This document shows positions 25,395-34,562 of a DNA stretch of 64,000 bases, piece by piece (the stretch's first letter is position 1; the number at the start of each line of letters is the position of its first letter). The position numbers were made by a program, and so were the translations under genes. The notes below the pieces were generated by a model. The model saw only the letters and a program-made list of their open reading frames with translations. It was not told where the DNA came from and did not search any database. Source of the stretch: Dehalococcoidia bacterium. GTDB taxonomy: Bacteria; Chloroflexota; Dehalococcoidia; DSTF01; JALHUB01. Location: contig JASEFU010000003.1 of assembly GCA_030018455.1 (NCBI GenBank), positions 1-64,000 on the forward strand, in the 5' to 3' direction.

Positions 25395-27620
25395 CTACCG
25401 GGCCTCGATGGCGCGCGGCAGCCCTTCGCGGTAGGCGCGCACCAGCTCGGCGACGGGCACGGCCAGGATATCGCCGATGACCAGGCGGTCGCCGCCGATG
25501 CGTCCCAGCGGCGTCAGCGGCGCGTCCCGCCGTTTGGCTATCTCCCGCAGCCTATCGCTGTTCCCCGCGGCGCAGGAAACGACGATGCGCGACTGTCCCT
25601 CGCCGAAGAGCGCGGCGTCCAGCCGGCCCGGCGCTGTCAGTGACGACGCGTCGAGCCCGACGCCGCCCTCGATGCAGCACTCGGCGAGCGTCACCGCCAG
25701 CCCGCCGTGCGAGCAGTCGTGGGCGGAATGGAGCACCCCCTGCTGGATAGCCTCGAGGCAGGCCGCCTGCACCCGCGCCTCCAGACCGAGGTCGATCTGG
25801 GGGCGGCCGGCGATCACTCCATGCATCTCCCGCAGGTACTCGCTGCCGGCGAGCGTGGAAACGGGAGCGTCAAGCGCGGCGCCGAGGAGGAAGACTTCGT
25901 CGCCCTCTTGCTGGAACGCCATCGGGCAGCGCTTCTCCACGTCCTCCAGCAGGCCGAGCATCCCCACGACGGGCGTCGGCAGGACGGCGTCGCCGTTCGT
26001 CTCGTTGTACAGGCTGACGTTGCCGGAGATGACGGGCGTGCCGAAGACCTCGCAGGCGGCGGCCATGCCGCGGATGACGTGCTCCATTTGGTAGTAGACG
26101 TCCGGCTTCTCGGGGTTGCCGAAGTTGAGGCAGTCGGTGACGGCGACAGGCGTCGCGCCGGCGCATACGACGTTGCGCGCCGCCTCGGCGACAGCGATCG
26201 CGCCGCCAGCTTGGGGGTCGAGGTAGCAATACAGGCCGTTGCCGTCGGTGGTGAGGGCGATGCCCTTCTTCGTGCCCTTGATGCGCATGACGGCGGCATC
26301 GCTCCCCGGGCCGATGACGGTGTTTGTCAGCACCTGATGGTCGTACTGGCGCCAGACCCAGCGCTTGTCGGCGATCTCGGGCGTGGCGAGGAGCCGCAGC
26401 AAGGCCGTCGCGGCGGACGCAGCAGGCAGGTCCGGCAGCGAGGCGAGGTCGAACGATTGCAGCCGCCGCAGGTAAGAAGGCTCCTCTCCCTGCCGGCGGT
26501 ACTCGGGCGGCCGGGTCAGCACCTGCACCGGCAGCCTCGCTACCTCGCGCCCGCCATCGAGGACGCGCACAAAGCCGTCGTCGGTCACGCGGCCGATTAC
26601 GTCGGAGCGCAGCTCCCAGTGCTGGAACAGGCGCCGCACGTCCTCCTCGTGCTCCTTCCTGGGGAAGACGAGCATCCGCTCCTGAGACTCGGAGAGCATG
26701 ATTTCGTAGGGCGCCATCCCCTGCTCGCGTCGCGGCACGAGGGCGACGTCGATCTCGATGCCGTTGCCGGCGCGCGCGGCCGCCTCCACCGACGAGCTCG
26801 TCAGGCCGGCGGCGCCCAGGTCCTGGATGCCGACGATCCAGTCAGAATGTTTCTCCGCCAGCTCGATGCAGGCCTCCATGAGCAGCTTTTCGAGGAACGG
26901 GTTGCCCACCTGGACCGTCGGGCGCAGCTCGGCGCTCGATTCGTCGAAGACGCGGGAGGCGAGGACGTTCGCACCGCCGATGCCGTCGCGGCCGGTGTCC
27001 GCCCCAACGAGCATGACAGGGTTGCCCGGCCCTTCGGCGCGACCCCGCGCCAGGTCATCGATGCGGGCGACGCCCACGCACATGGCGTTCACCAGCGGGT
27101 TGGCGGAATACGCCTCGGCGAAGGAGACCTCGCCGGCGACGGTGGGAATGCCCAGGCAGTTGCCGTAGCCGCCGATCCCGCCGACCACGCCGCCGAACAG
27201 GTAGCGGTTGCGGGCGTCGGTGAGAGGGCCGAAGCGCAGGGAATCGAGGATGGCGATGGGCCGCGCCCCCATGGCGAAGATGTCGCGGACGATGCCGCCG
27301 ACGCCGGTCGCCGCCCCCTGGTAGGGCTCGATGGCGGACGGGTGATTGTGCGACTCGATCTTCATCACGATGCACAGCCCGTCGCCGATATCTACGGCGC
27401 CCGCGTTCTCGCCGCCCATCTCGGTGAGGATGCGCGGCCCGCGGTTGGGCAGGAGGCGCAGCAGCGGCTTGCTGTTCTTATAGCCGCAGTGCTCGCTCCA
27501 GAGGGCGCCGAACATGCCCAGCTCGACCTCGTTCGGCTCGCGTCCGAGCAGGTCGACGATCTGCCGGTATTCGTCAAGCGACAGCGATAGCTCTTCAATC
27601 AGACGTTGGTCGACGGTCAT
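25395..27620 (-). CDS. purL: Phosphoribosylformylglycinamidine synthase subunit PurL
   Basis: PurL makes FGAM from FGAR, ATP and ammonia delivered by PurQ in purine synthesis. The 741-residue small-type PurL has the early motif FGALWSEHCGYKNSK, KIESHNHPSAIEPYQGAATG, two AIRS-type halves, and SHDCSHGGLAVTLAE near the C-terminus. I use ATG 27620 rather than 27638 because GTGAGG precedes it. The purQ gene lies 1.8 kb upstream, separated by two DUF4389 genes. purS was not seen. Confidence 0.97.
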   Translation of the reverse strand: MTVDQRLIEELSLSLDEYRQIVDLLGREPNEVELGMFGALWSEHCGYKNSKPLLRLLPNRGPRILTEMGGENAGAVDIGDGLCIVMKIESHNHPSAIEPYQGAATGVGGIVRDIFAMGARPIAILDSLRFGPLTDARNRYLFGGVVGGIGGYGNCLGIPTVAGEVSFAEAYSANPLVNAMCVGVARIDDLARGRAEGPGNPVMLVGADTGRDGIGGANVLASRVFDESSAELRPTVQVGNPFLEKLLMEACIELAEKHSDWIVGIQDLGAAGLTSSSVEAAARAGNGIEIDVALVPRREQGMAPYEIMLSESQERMLVFPRKEHEEDVRRLFQHWELRSDVIGRVTDDGFVRVLDGGREVARLPVQVLTRPPEYRRQGEEPSYLRRLQSFDLASLPDLPAASAATALLRLLATPEIADKRWVWRQYDHQVLTNTVIGPGSDAAVMRIKGTKKGIALTTDGNGLYCYLDPQAGGAIAVAEAARNVVCAGATPVAVTDCLNFGNPEKPDVYYQMEHVIRGMAAACEVFGTPVISGNVSLYNETNGDAVLPTPVVGMLGLLEDVEKRCPMAFQQEGDEVFLLGAALDAPVSTLAGSEYLREMHGVIAGRPQIDLGLEARVQAACLEAIQQGVLHSAHDCSHGGLAVTLAECCIEGGVGLDASSLTAPGRLDAALFGEGQSRIVVSCAAGNSDRLREIAKRRDAPLTPLGRIGGDRLVIGDILAVPVAELVRAYREGLPRAIEAR

Positions 27621-27624
27621 AGCC

Positions 27625-28770
27625 TCACTCAAACTCAAATGTCAGGCGCGTTCCAAGGGGCCCGCGGAACCGCAGTTCTTCTAGGCCGACACCGCGTTCC
27701 ACCTCGAACACGAGTGTGATCTCCCCGGTCTCGTCCTCTTCCACGTCGGCGGGCGCTACCCGGCCTCCCACGAGCGTCAGCAACGGCTCGCGGCTGTCGC
27801 CCTCCGCGTCCTCCAGCCGGAAGTCCGACTCCTCGATCTGCACGTCGTTGTTCCTGTCGTTCGTCAACTCGAGTTCGAAGGCGACGAGGCGTTTTCCTTC
27901 TTCAGGACGGAGGAGCGGAAGCTCGTCGTCCGCAGGATCGACGGCGGCAATGATAGAAAGGCCCAGATCGTTCCGCTCTATCGTCACTCCCCCCTCGCCC
28001 GCCGTCAGCGCCTCGTAGTCCACCCGCCCGACCGTCTCTTCACCGGCGATAACGGCGGCGGTGATCGCCCCCGCGACGATCCCTGCCGTCAGCAGCCAGC
28101 CGATGACGGCGGAAATGACATAGGTGTCGCGGCCGGCGGGGCCCGCCCTCTCGGAGAGGCTAAACGGCGGGTACTCGTCGGTGAGCGAAATGAAGTAACC
28201 CCAAACGCGCGTATTCCAGCGAAAGACGCCGGCGACGAAGCGATGCAGCCCCTGCGGGAAGCGGGCCGTGATGAGAATGGCGAACCAGGCGATTATCACG
28301 CAGAACAAGGCGGCAATGCCGAGGAAGAGAAGGACGATGAAGTGCGGGATTGAGGTTATCCCCTTCCATATCAGCACCTTCCAGCGCGCCAGCCGCTCCG
28401 GGTAGTCGATCTCGAGACGCACGGGGTAATCGCCTTCGAAGGGAGGGTAGACGTCGGTAAGCAGGGCGAAGTAGGAAGACACCCGCGTGGAGAAGCGCAA
28501 GAAGGCGACCTCAAAGTTGAACAGCCAGCGCGGGATGTAGCCGCGAACGACGATAGCCGCCCAGATCGCGATTATGACCGCGCCTGTTGCCCCCAGGCTG
28601 TAACGCAGTCCCTCAGTGTCGCCGACGGAGGCGACCGAGCCGCCGCCCAGGATGGCGAGAAAGATGATCAGCGGGATGGCGAGGAACAGACGCAGCAAGG
28701 TCTTCCAGCGCGATTGCCGCTCCGGATAGTCGACCTCCAGGACTACGGGGTACCGTTCAGCTTCCTGCAC
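27625..28770 (-). CDS. DUF4389 repeat membrane protein with C-terminal beta domain
   Basis: The 381-residue protein has two DUF4389-like units: VVLEVDYPERQSRWKTLLRL to TDVYPPF, and VRLEIDYPERLARWKVLIW to TDEYPPFSL. Each has a membrane-helix pair and a repeated aromatic tail. A further membrane helix (about 220-240) leads to a C-terminal domain of DUF4352-like character (RLVAFELELTND...QIEESDFRLEDAEG). GTG start after AAGGAGG. Function unknown. It sits with its paralogue between purQ and purL. Confidence 0.75.
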   Translation of the reverse strand: MQEAERYPVVLEVDYPERQSRWKTLLRLFLAIPLIIFLAILGGGSVASVGDTEGLRYSLGATGAVIIAIWAAIVVRGYIPRWLFNFEVAFLRFSTRVSSYFALLTDVYPPFEGDYPVRLEIDYPERLARWKVLIWKGITSIPHFIVLLFLGIAALFCVIIAWFAILITARFPQGLHRFVAGVFRWNTRVWGYFISLTDEYPPFSLSERAGPAGRDTYVISAVIGWLLTAGIVAGAITAAVIAGEETVGRVDYEALTAGEGGVTIERNDLGLSIIAAVDPADDELPLLRPEEGKRLVAFELELTNDRNNDVQIEESDFRLEDAEGDSREPLLTLVGGRVAPADVEEDETGEITLVFEVERGVGLEELRFRGPLGTRLTFEFE

Positions 28771-28781
28771 TTTGCGCCTCC

Positions 28782-29363
28782 TTATGGCCGGAGACTGAAG
28801 GGAGGGTATTCATCTCGAAGCAAGATGAAATAGGCGTTGACCCGCGCACTCCACCGCAAGTAGCCGACGGCGAAATCGAACAGCCCCCGGGGGTATCGTC
28901 CGGTGAAAAGGATCGCGAACCAGGCGACGAACACGGTGAACAGATACACGATGCTCAGAATGGACAAGACGATCAGGTGCGGTAAGACCAGCAGCCACTT
29001 GACGAATATCAGCCAGCGGGAAAGCCTCTCCGGATACTCAACTTCATAGGTCAGCGGGTACTGACCGGTGGACATCGAGAACGGGGGGTATTCGTCGCGC
29101 ATCAGGAACGGGTATACGCTTGCGTTGTAAGACCAGCGGTAGACGCCGACGACAAAGTCGAAGAGCCCTTTGGGGTAGCGGCCGGTGAAGAGGATGGCGA
29201 ACCAAGCGATTACAGTCATCACCTCCGCCACGAAGCCAAGCAGACCGACGATGATCCAGTGTGGCAGCACCAGCAGCCACTTGACGAATATCAGCCAGCG
29301 GGAAAGCCTTTCCGGATACTCAACGTCGAAGCTGAGGGGATAGCCGGTACCGACAGCGCTCAA
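28782..29363 (-). CDS. DUF4389 tandem-repeat membrane protein
   Basis: The 193-residue protein consists of two nearly identical units of 94 residues ([20 protein letters not shown] in both, [12 protein letters not shown] in both, DEYPPFS in both). Each unit has two membrane helices. The likeness extends to the DNA, so the duplication is recent or kept uniform. TTG start with AAGGAGGG upstream. Function unknown; it is cotranscribed with its longer paralogue. Confidence 0.75.
   Translation of the reverse strand: MSAVGTGYPLSFDVEYPERLSRWLIFVKWLLVLPHWIIVGLLGFVAEVMTVIAWFAILFTGRYPKGLFDFVVGVYRWSYNASVYPFLMRDEYPPFSMSTGQYPLTYEVEYPERLSRWLIFVKWLLVLPHLIVLSILSIVYLFTVFVAWFAILFTGRYPRGLFDFAVGYLRWSARVNAYFILLRDEYPPFSLRP
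28989..29331 (-). repeat. Direct repeats inside the DUF4389 gene
   Basis: Bases 28989-29049 and 29271-29331 are almost identical over about 60 bases (differences near the ends and one in the middle), exactly 282 bases (94 codons) apart. The repeat encodes the [16 protein letters not shown] part of each DUF4389 unit. Confidence 0.85.
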
Positions 29364-29419
29364 GGTGTCCCTCCTTTCAGAGCATCGAAAAGACGGCGCG
29401 AAACGTGTTCAAGAGCCAT

Positions 29420-30124
29420 CTATCGCCGCGCCGCCTCCAGCGCGCTCGACAAGATCGAGCGCCAGATGAACAGGCCGTCCTCGCCGCCCAGCAACGCTTC
29501 GCTCGCCCGCTCGGGGTGCGGCATCATCCCCAGCACGTTGCCCCGCTCGTTGATGATGCCGGCGATGTTGTTCAGCGAGCCGTTGGGGTTGGCGTCCGTC
29601 GTCACGTCTCCCTCGGGAGTGGCGTACCGGAACAGCACCCGCCCGGAGTCTTCCAGCATCCGCAGCGTCTCGTCGTCGGCGTAGTAGCGTCCTTCGCCGT
29701 GTGATATGGGGATGCGGAGCACCTGGCCGGGACGGCAGGCGCTGGTGAAACGCGTCTCCGCGCTTTCGACCCGCAGGTACGCGGGCTGACAGCGGAATTG
29801 CAGGCTATCGTTGCGCAGCAGAGCGCCGGGGAGCAGCCCCGCCTCGCAAAGCACCTGGAACCCGTTGCAGCTCCCGAACACAAGCTTCCCCGCTTCCGCG
29901 TGCTCGCGCACGGCGTCCATCACCGGCGAGAAGCGGGCGATGGCGCCGGTGCGAAGGTAATCGCCGTAGGAGAAGCCGCCGGGCAGGACCACGCAGTCGT
30001 ATCGCCGGAGGTCGCGCTCGCGGTGCCAGACGTAGTCGACCTCCTGCCCGAGAATGGTGTCGAGGACGTAGTGGCAGTCGCCGTCACTCCAGGTGCCGGG
30101 GAAGACCACTACCGCAAAGCGCAT
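29420..30124 (-). CDS. purQ: Phosphoribosylformylglycinamidine synthase subunit PurQ
   Basis: PurQ is the glutaminase that supplies ammonia to PurL. The 234-residue class I glutamine amidotransferase has [17 protein letters not shown], the nucleophile Cys in [17 protein letters not shown], and a C-terminal His/Glu in GMMPHPERA. It is complete and of typical length. It is the first gene of the purQ-DUF4389-DUF4389-purL run. A TATAAT on the minus strand (30168-30163) is a likely -10. Confidence 0.96.
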   Translation of the reverse strand: MRFAVVVFPGTWSDGDCHYVLDTILGQEVDYVWHRERDLRRYDCVVLPGGFSYGDYLRTGAIARFSPVMDAVREHAEAGKLVFGSCNGFQVLCEAGLLPGALLRNDSLQFRCQPAYLRVESAETRFTSACRPGQVLRIPISHGEGRYYADDETLRMLEDSGRVLFRYATPEGDVTTDANPNGSLNNIAGIINERGNVLGMMPHPERASEALLGGEDGLFIWRSILSSALEAARR

Positions 30125-30162
30125 CTAATAACCTTCCGGCCGTTGTGGAAGAGGCCATGCTG

Positions 30163-30168
30163 ATTATA
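30163..30168 (-). promoter_or_regulatory. -10 element of purQ
   Basis: A perfect TATAAT reads on the minus strand, about 40 bases before the purQ start. The -35 region is weak (TGTGCT at 17 bases). Confidence 0.45.
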
Positions 30169-30225
30169 TACGAACCGAAGCCTACAGCACAGGCCGCGGT
30201 GCGCCCGCGCCGCCCGCCGGCGCAG

Positions 30226-32397
30226 TCACCGGTGCGTGCCCGATGAGGAAGCGTCCGTGCGGGAGGAACGGAACACGAGCCGCCGCGCGGCCTTCTCCCG
30301 TTTCGGAGGAAGCGCCGGGTACTCGAGGCGCGGATGGTACACGCCCCTGAGCGTCGACTTGAACGACTCGGAGACGATCTTTATCTCGCGCAGGGTGAGG
30401 TCCGACTCGTCGAGCTGGCCCTCTGCCAGCCGCTCGGCGACGACCTCGTCAACGAGCGCGTCGATCCTCTCCGGCGAGCGGTCGGCGCTGGCCCGGATCG
30501 CCGCCTCGACCGAATCAGCCAGCATGACGATGGCGACTTCTTTGCTTTGCGGCTTCGGCCCCGGGTAAGAGAAGCGCGCGGAATCGAGCTCCTCCTCGTT
30601 TTCCATCGCCTTTCGGTAGAAGTAGACGGCGCGGCCCGTGCCGTGGTGCTGGGCGATGAAATCGTGTACCTGCGAGGGGAGACGGTGCTCCCGCGCCAGC
30701 TCGAGGCCGTCCTCCACGTGACGTATAACGATCTCCGCGCTGCCGGCGGAGCTGAGGCCGTCGTGAGGGTTGCTTCCCGTCAACTGGTTCTCGATGTAGT
30801 AGCCCGGCTGCCTCAGCTTCCCGACGTCGTGGAAGTAGCAGCCGACGCGCACGAGCAGGGAATCGGCGCCGATGAGGTCGGCGGCCCTCTCGCCCAGATT
30901 CCCGACGATGATGCTGTGGTGGAACGTGCCCGGCGCCTCGTCCTGAAGCTGGCGCAGCAAGGGCTGATTGAGCTGCGCGAGCTCCATGAGCTGAACGCGC
31001 GTCGTAATTCCGAAGAGGGAGCTCAGGGTAACGAACGCCCCCGCGGCGAGCACGGCGGATACGGAGCCGTTTATCGCCGCCGTCAGTCCCATCCAGGGGA
31101 GGTCCCACATCTCGCGGTTCAGGTCGAGGAACCAGGCCGCCAGGAGCATTAGCAACGAGACGATGGCGACGGCAAGACCGGCGAACAGGTAGCGGTTAAG
31201 CCTTTCGCCGCGATGCAAGGCCAGCGCGCCCGCAGCGCCGCCGAACCCGAACACGGCCAGCGAGCGCAAGGAATCGAGGGGAGTGGAGACGACTGCCGTC
31301 GAGATGTCGGGGAGATAGATGATGACAAAGGTGACGAGCGCCGCAAGCACGGCGGCTACGGTCACGGCGAGGCGCGTCTCGAGCACGGCAGCGACCAGCA
31401 TCGGCGCGGCGGCCAGAGGCAGCGCAAAGGCGAGAAAATGCCGGTCGTGGTCGGGCAAGAAGAGAGGAAAGTAGACTTTAGCGCCCAGCGTCGCCACGCC
31501 GATCACGAGCAGCAGGAGCAACAGCCGCCGCGGGCCCACGTGCGCGGGCGAGAACGCGTGCAGGTACAGGGCGACCGTGCCGCCGGCGACGACGGCGACA
31601 ATCGTTGCGGCAGCGACGCTCGTCCACTCCAACCGCGGACTGAGAAGCCCCGCTTCTCGAAGCGCCTCGATGGCGGTGCTGTCGATAGTCTCGCCGCTTC
31701 GCACGATGGTCTGCCCCTTTGTGTAGGACACCCGCACGGGGACCACCGCTTGCTCCGCCGCCATCCGCGCCGCCTCCGTCTTTTCGACGTCGACGACGAG
31801 ATTGGGGACGATGAAAGGCCTCACCATCAGCTCCGCCACCAGAGCATCGTCGGCGGAGAGGGATTCGGAGAACTTCGCCGCGAGCTGCTCCCCTATCAAG
31901 CTCTCCTCGCCCCTCGCCACCGATTCGCTGAGCACCTCTTCCAGCACGCGTCTGACCTCCCTGGAGACCGACTCCCATCGTTCAGGGCCCATGTCGACGA
32001 GAACCGTCTCGTAGCCGGGGATGAACAGGCCCTCCGTCTCCAGAAGAGCGCCGACCTTCTGTGACCGGCTGAGCTCGGTCGAGTCCCGCACGGCGCTGAC
32101 CTCGCTGATCAGCTTCTCAAGCTTGGCTATCTGGTCGGTCCTGACCGTATCGCTGAAGACCAGGACGTCGGGCACCGCCTGGCCCGCCTGCTCGCGTTGC
32201 TTCTCCGTTAAGACCTCGCTCTCGAACGAGAAGCTGCGTGGCGCCTGCCAAGTGCGTGAGGCGACATCGCCCGCCTCAAGCTCGAGGACGCGCGGGAACA
32301 AAGGGAACAGCGCCAGGACGAGAACGCCGGCGAGTCCCACGCCGAAGAGGGCCGTCCTGAGACCGCCTGGGGCGCCGATACGGGAACTGGTCTTCAA
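30226..32397 (-). CDS. 7TM-HD family cyclic-dinucleotide phosphodiesterase (PgpH-like)
   Basis: The 723-residue protein has an N-terminal membrane helix and an extracytoplasmic 7TMR-HDED domain (to about residue 240). A seven-helix membrane part (about 265-480) follows, then a cytoplasmic HD domain (GTFHHSIIVGNLGERAADLI, then YFHDVGKLRQPGYY, ending with HHGTGRAVYFY). Known members (PgpH) hydrolyse cyclic di-AMP, so this fits the c-di-AMP riboswitch elsewhere in the window. The start is TTG 32397. YbeY and PhoH, its common neighbours, are not here. Confidence 0.88.
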   Translation of the reverse strand: MKTSSRIGAPGGLRTALFGVGLAGVLVLALFPLFPRVLELEAGDVASRTWQAPRSFSFESEVLTEKQREQAGQAVPDVLVFSDTVRTDQIAKLEKLISEVSAVRDSTELSRSQKVGALLETEGLFIPGYETVLVDMGPERWESVSREVRRVLEEVLSESVARGEESLIGEQLAAKFSESLSADDALVAELMVRPFIVPNLVVDVEKTEAARMAAEQAVVPVRVSYTKGQTIVRSGETIDSTAIEALREAGLLSPRLEWTSVAAATIVAVVAGGTVALYLHAFSPAHVGPRRLLLLLLVIGVATLGAKVYFPLFLPDHDRHFLAFALPLAAAPMLVAAVLETRLAVTVAAVLAALVTFVIIYLPDISTAVVSTPLDSLRSLAVFGFGGAAGALALHRGERLNRYLFAGLAVAIVSLLMLLAAWFLDLNREMWDLPWMGLTAAINGSVSAVLAAGAFVTLSSLFGITTRVQLMELAQLNQPLLRQLQDEAPGTFHHSIIVGNLGERAADLIGADSLLVRVGCYFHDVGKLRQPGYYIENQLTGSNPHDGLSSAGSAEIVIRHVEDGLELAREHRLPSQVHDFIAQHHGTGRAVYFYRKAMENEEELDSARFSYPGPKPQSKEVAIVMLADSVEAAIRASADRSPERIDALVDEVVAERLAEGQLDESDLTLREIKIVSESFKSTLRGVYHPRLEYPALPPKREKAARRLVFRSSRTDASSSGTHR

Positions 32398-32446
32398 GAG
32401 GAGCCTCCGCCCTGCAATTCCGCCGCTACGCGCAATAACACGGTCA

Positions 32447-32473
32447 ATGATAGCAGAATCAGCGGCCGGCGTA
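32447..32473 (-). promoter_or_regulatory. Possible promoter of the 7TM-HD gene
   Basis: TATCAT (32452-32447) on the minus strand has TTACGC about 16 bases upstream. The match is modest, and the leader to TTG 32397 would be about 40 bases. Confidence 0.35.
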
Positions 32474-32521
32474 ACAGGCGAAAACGAGGCTGCGGTTCGA
32501 CCTGCAAAGCGCGGCGCGCGG

Positions 32522-32914
32522 TTACTCGGTCGATTCCTGCTCCATCAGCAGCTCGGTGACGCGGGTGAGGGCGTTGTAGGCGAAGACGATATAGTCGCGA
32601 GGGTGAAGGTCGAGCTTTTTCAGCGTCTCGTCACGGGCGGCGACCGGGTCGCAGCCTCCGTCGCTGAAATCGATGCTCAGCTCGAGCTCGTACAGCTCGC
32701 CATCGGGAGCGAGGATCACGCAGCCGCGCTCGGGGCTGTCGACGCAGCCTCCCTCTATCTCTATGCCGTAAGTGAAGAAGGAGCCCGGCAGGGGCGGGAA
32801 CGGTTGGAGTCGCGCTACGGCCTCTTGCAGCAACTCGCGAAGCTCGCCCGCCGTCGTCTCGATGATCAGGTCGGCCCGTCGCTTGCGGGCCATGGGATCG
32901 CTGTCAATGACCAT
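32522..32914 (-). CDS. Protein of unknown function (130 residues)
   Basis: The protein is acidic with an alpha/beta look (TTAGELRELLQEAVARLQPF, FTYGIEIEGGCVDSPERGCV, YELELSIDFSDGG). The two glycine-rich GGC turns and acidic strands suggest a small binding domain. I recognise no family. I chose ATG 32914 over an in-frame ATG at 32944 because the latter overlaps the -10 element TATAAT (32949-32944). It lies upstream of the 7TM-HD gene on the same strand, perhaps as a separate unit. Confidence 0.6.
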   Translation of the reverse strand: MVIDSDPMARKRRADLIIETTAGELRELLQEAVARLQPFPPLPGSFFTYGIEIEGGCVDSPERGCVILAPDGELYELELSIDFSDGGCDPVAARDETLKKLDLHPRDYIVFAYNALTRVTELLMEQESTE

Positions 32915-33128
32915 ACTCCGCCTTCGCTCAGACGTACACGTCAATTATAGGACGGCCCCGCGCGGGGCGCCAGAGAACCGAGGGCGGCGGCAGGACGCGA
33001 GCAGACGCCTGCGCGGCGCGGTTCGGCCGGGCATTCCTGCGAAACGCGCCTTCCGCTTTGTCCGCGCCCTCAATCCTAGCACAACGGGCACCGCGACTTC
33101 AGAAGCGAGCGTGGAGTGCCGGGCGTCG

Positions 33129-33187
33129 TTGCCAGAAAGAGGGGTCTATGCTAGCATATTTTGACAGAACTTATTGGCTTTTCTGTC
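33129..33187 (+). promoter_or_regulatory. Promoter and operator candidate of the iron-sulfur-type regulator
   Basis: TTGCCA (33129-33134) and TAGCAT (33152-33157) are separated by 17 bases. The -10 lies in the palindrome ATGCTAGCAT (33148-33157). Downstream, GACAGAA (33163-33169) and TTCTGTC (33181-33187) are perfect inverted repeats with 11 bases between, a likely binding site for the regulator that follows. Confidence 0.5.
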
Positions 33188-33209
33188 CGAAGGTACTCTT
33201 ACTACGGCT

Positions 33210-33821
33210 ATGCAGGCAACGAGGAAGGACATTCTCGACTACTTGCGGCGGCAAGGACAGGCCTCCGTCAAGGAGTTGGGCGATCTTCTTGGCCTCACCT
33301 CCACGGGTATACGCCAGCACCTCACCATCCTTGAGCGCGACGGCCTCATCCAGGCGAGGGAAGAGCGGGGACGCGTCGGGCGTCCCGCTCTCGTTTTCAG
33401 CCTCACGAAGGACGGCGACGCTCTCTACCCCAAGCGGTACGACATGCTGGCCAGTCTGCTCCTCGATGAGATCAGGGCGATGACCGGGAGCAAGGGCGTC
33501 CAAAGCCTGATGCAACGGGCGGCGCGGCGGCTGGCGGAGCCGCTGGCCACCAGAATGGAGAATAAGAGCCTCCCGGAGAGAGTCCGGGAAGCGGCCCGCA
33601 TATTCGAGGAACAGGGCTGCCTGGTGGAAGCGATCACCGGCGAAGGCGAATTCGGCATCATCCGCTACACCTGCCCCTTCCCTGACGTCGCCTCGAATCA
33701 CAGTTGCGTCTGCGCCCTCGATGTAGAGTTCCTGCGCCTTCTCCTGCAGGCCGACGCGCGTTTGACGAGCTGCATCCTGCGCGGCGACCGCTCCTGCACG
33801 TATCGGATCCGTCCGCTCTGA
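33210..33821 (+). CDS. Winged-HTH regulator with C-terminal cysteine cluster (SufR-like)
   Basis: The 203-residue protein has an N-terminal winged helix (RKDILDYLRRQGQASVKELG, then TSTGIRQHLTILERDGLI). A helical middle region and a C-terminal cysteine cluster follow (CPFPDVASNHSCVC, then CILRGDRSC). This layout matches SufR-type regulators, which hold an iron-sulfur cluster and control its assembly genes. Suf genes are not in the window. I start at ATG 33210, since the 12 residues before it would begin inside the operator. Confidence 0.82.
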   Translation: MQATRKDILDYLRRQGQASVKELGDLLGLTSTGIRQHLTILERDGLIQAREERGRVGRPALVFSLTKDGDALYPKRYDMLASLLLDEIRAMTGSKGVQSLMQRAARRLAEPLATRMENKSLPERVREAARIFEEQGCLVEAITGEGEFGIIRYTCPFPDVASNHSCVCALDVEFLRLLLQADARLTSCILRGDRSCTYRIRPL

Positions 33822-34562
33822 TTACTTGATGCCCCTGCTTATCGCCACGATGCCAAGGGCGAACCGCTCGTATTCGGCCCGAAAGCCGGCGTCCTCCAGC
33901 GCTTTCGCAAGCCGCTGCGAATCGGGAAAGGCGTCCAGCGACTGCGGAAGGTATTCGTAGGCGCGGCGGTCTCCCGTTACCCACCCGCCGATTAGGGGAA
34001 CGACGCGCCGGAACCAGAAACGGAACAGCCTGCGGAATCCCGGCGCTTGCTCCTGCGATAGCTCGAGAGAGATCACGCGTCCGCCGTCCTCCAGCACCCT
34101 GTAGAACTCCGTGAAGGCGGCCCACAGGTCGGGAACGTGGCGGAGAAAGAAGGCGTTCACCAGGCAGCCCGCCGTCCCGTCCTTGAACGGGAGGGCGCAG
34201 GCGTCGGCGAGGACGAACGACGCCTGACGCTCCAGTCCGCGCCGCTTGACCTTCTTGCGGGCGAGGCGCACCATCTCCGGCGACAGGTCGACCCCAATCA
34301 CGCGCACGGGCACCCTGGCTTCCCTGAGGAGAGCGACGGCCAGGTCGGCCGTGCCGGTGCCCAGATCGATGACGACGCCGGGCCGCTCGCGGCTCGCCTC
34401 GCGGGCGATCCGTCGCCGCCAGCGTCCTATCTGCCCGAGCGTGATGAGCTGATTCGTGAGGTCGTAACGAGAGGCGATGCCGTCAAACAGGGAGCGAACG
34501 AAGGGGGCGCTTCGCGGCGATCTCACCCCTTCTTTCCCTCCACAAAGACGCCTGCTGCTCAC
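33822..34562 (-). CDS. UbiE/MenG-type C-methyltransferase
   Basis: The 246-residue SAM-dependent methyltransferase has FDGIASRYDLTNQLITLG at the N-terminus (UbiE signature), motif I VIDLGTGTADLAVALL, and VIGVDLSPEMVRLARKK. It probably methylates demethylmenaquinone to menaquinone. Its start overlaps the end of the UbiA-type prenyltransferase gene by four bases, so the last two steps of menaquinone synthesis are coupled. Confidence 0.9.
   Translation of the reverse strand: MSSRRLCGGKEGVRSPRSAPFVRSLFDGIASRYDLTNQLITLGQIGRWRRRIAREASRERPGVVIDLGTGTADLAVALLREARVPVRVIGVDLSPEMVRLARKKVKRRGLERQASFVLADACALPFKDGTAGCLVNAFFLRHVPDLWAAFTEFYRVLEDGGRVISLELSQEQAPGFRRLFRFWFRRVVPLIGGWVTGDRRAYEYLPQSLDAFPDSQRLAKALEDAGFRAEYERFALGIVAISRGIK

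Noticed and set aside
25707-27590. A 627-codon frame opposite purL
   Set aside because: Antisense shadow of purL; composition matches the GC bias of purL codons.
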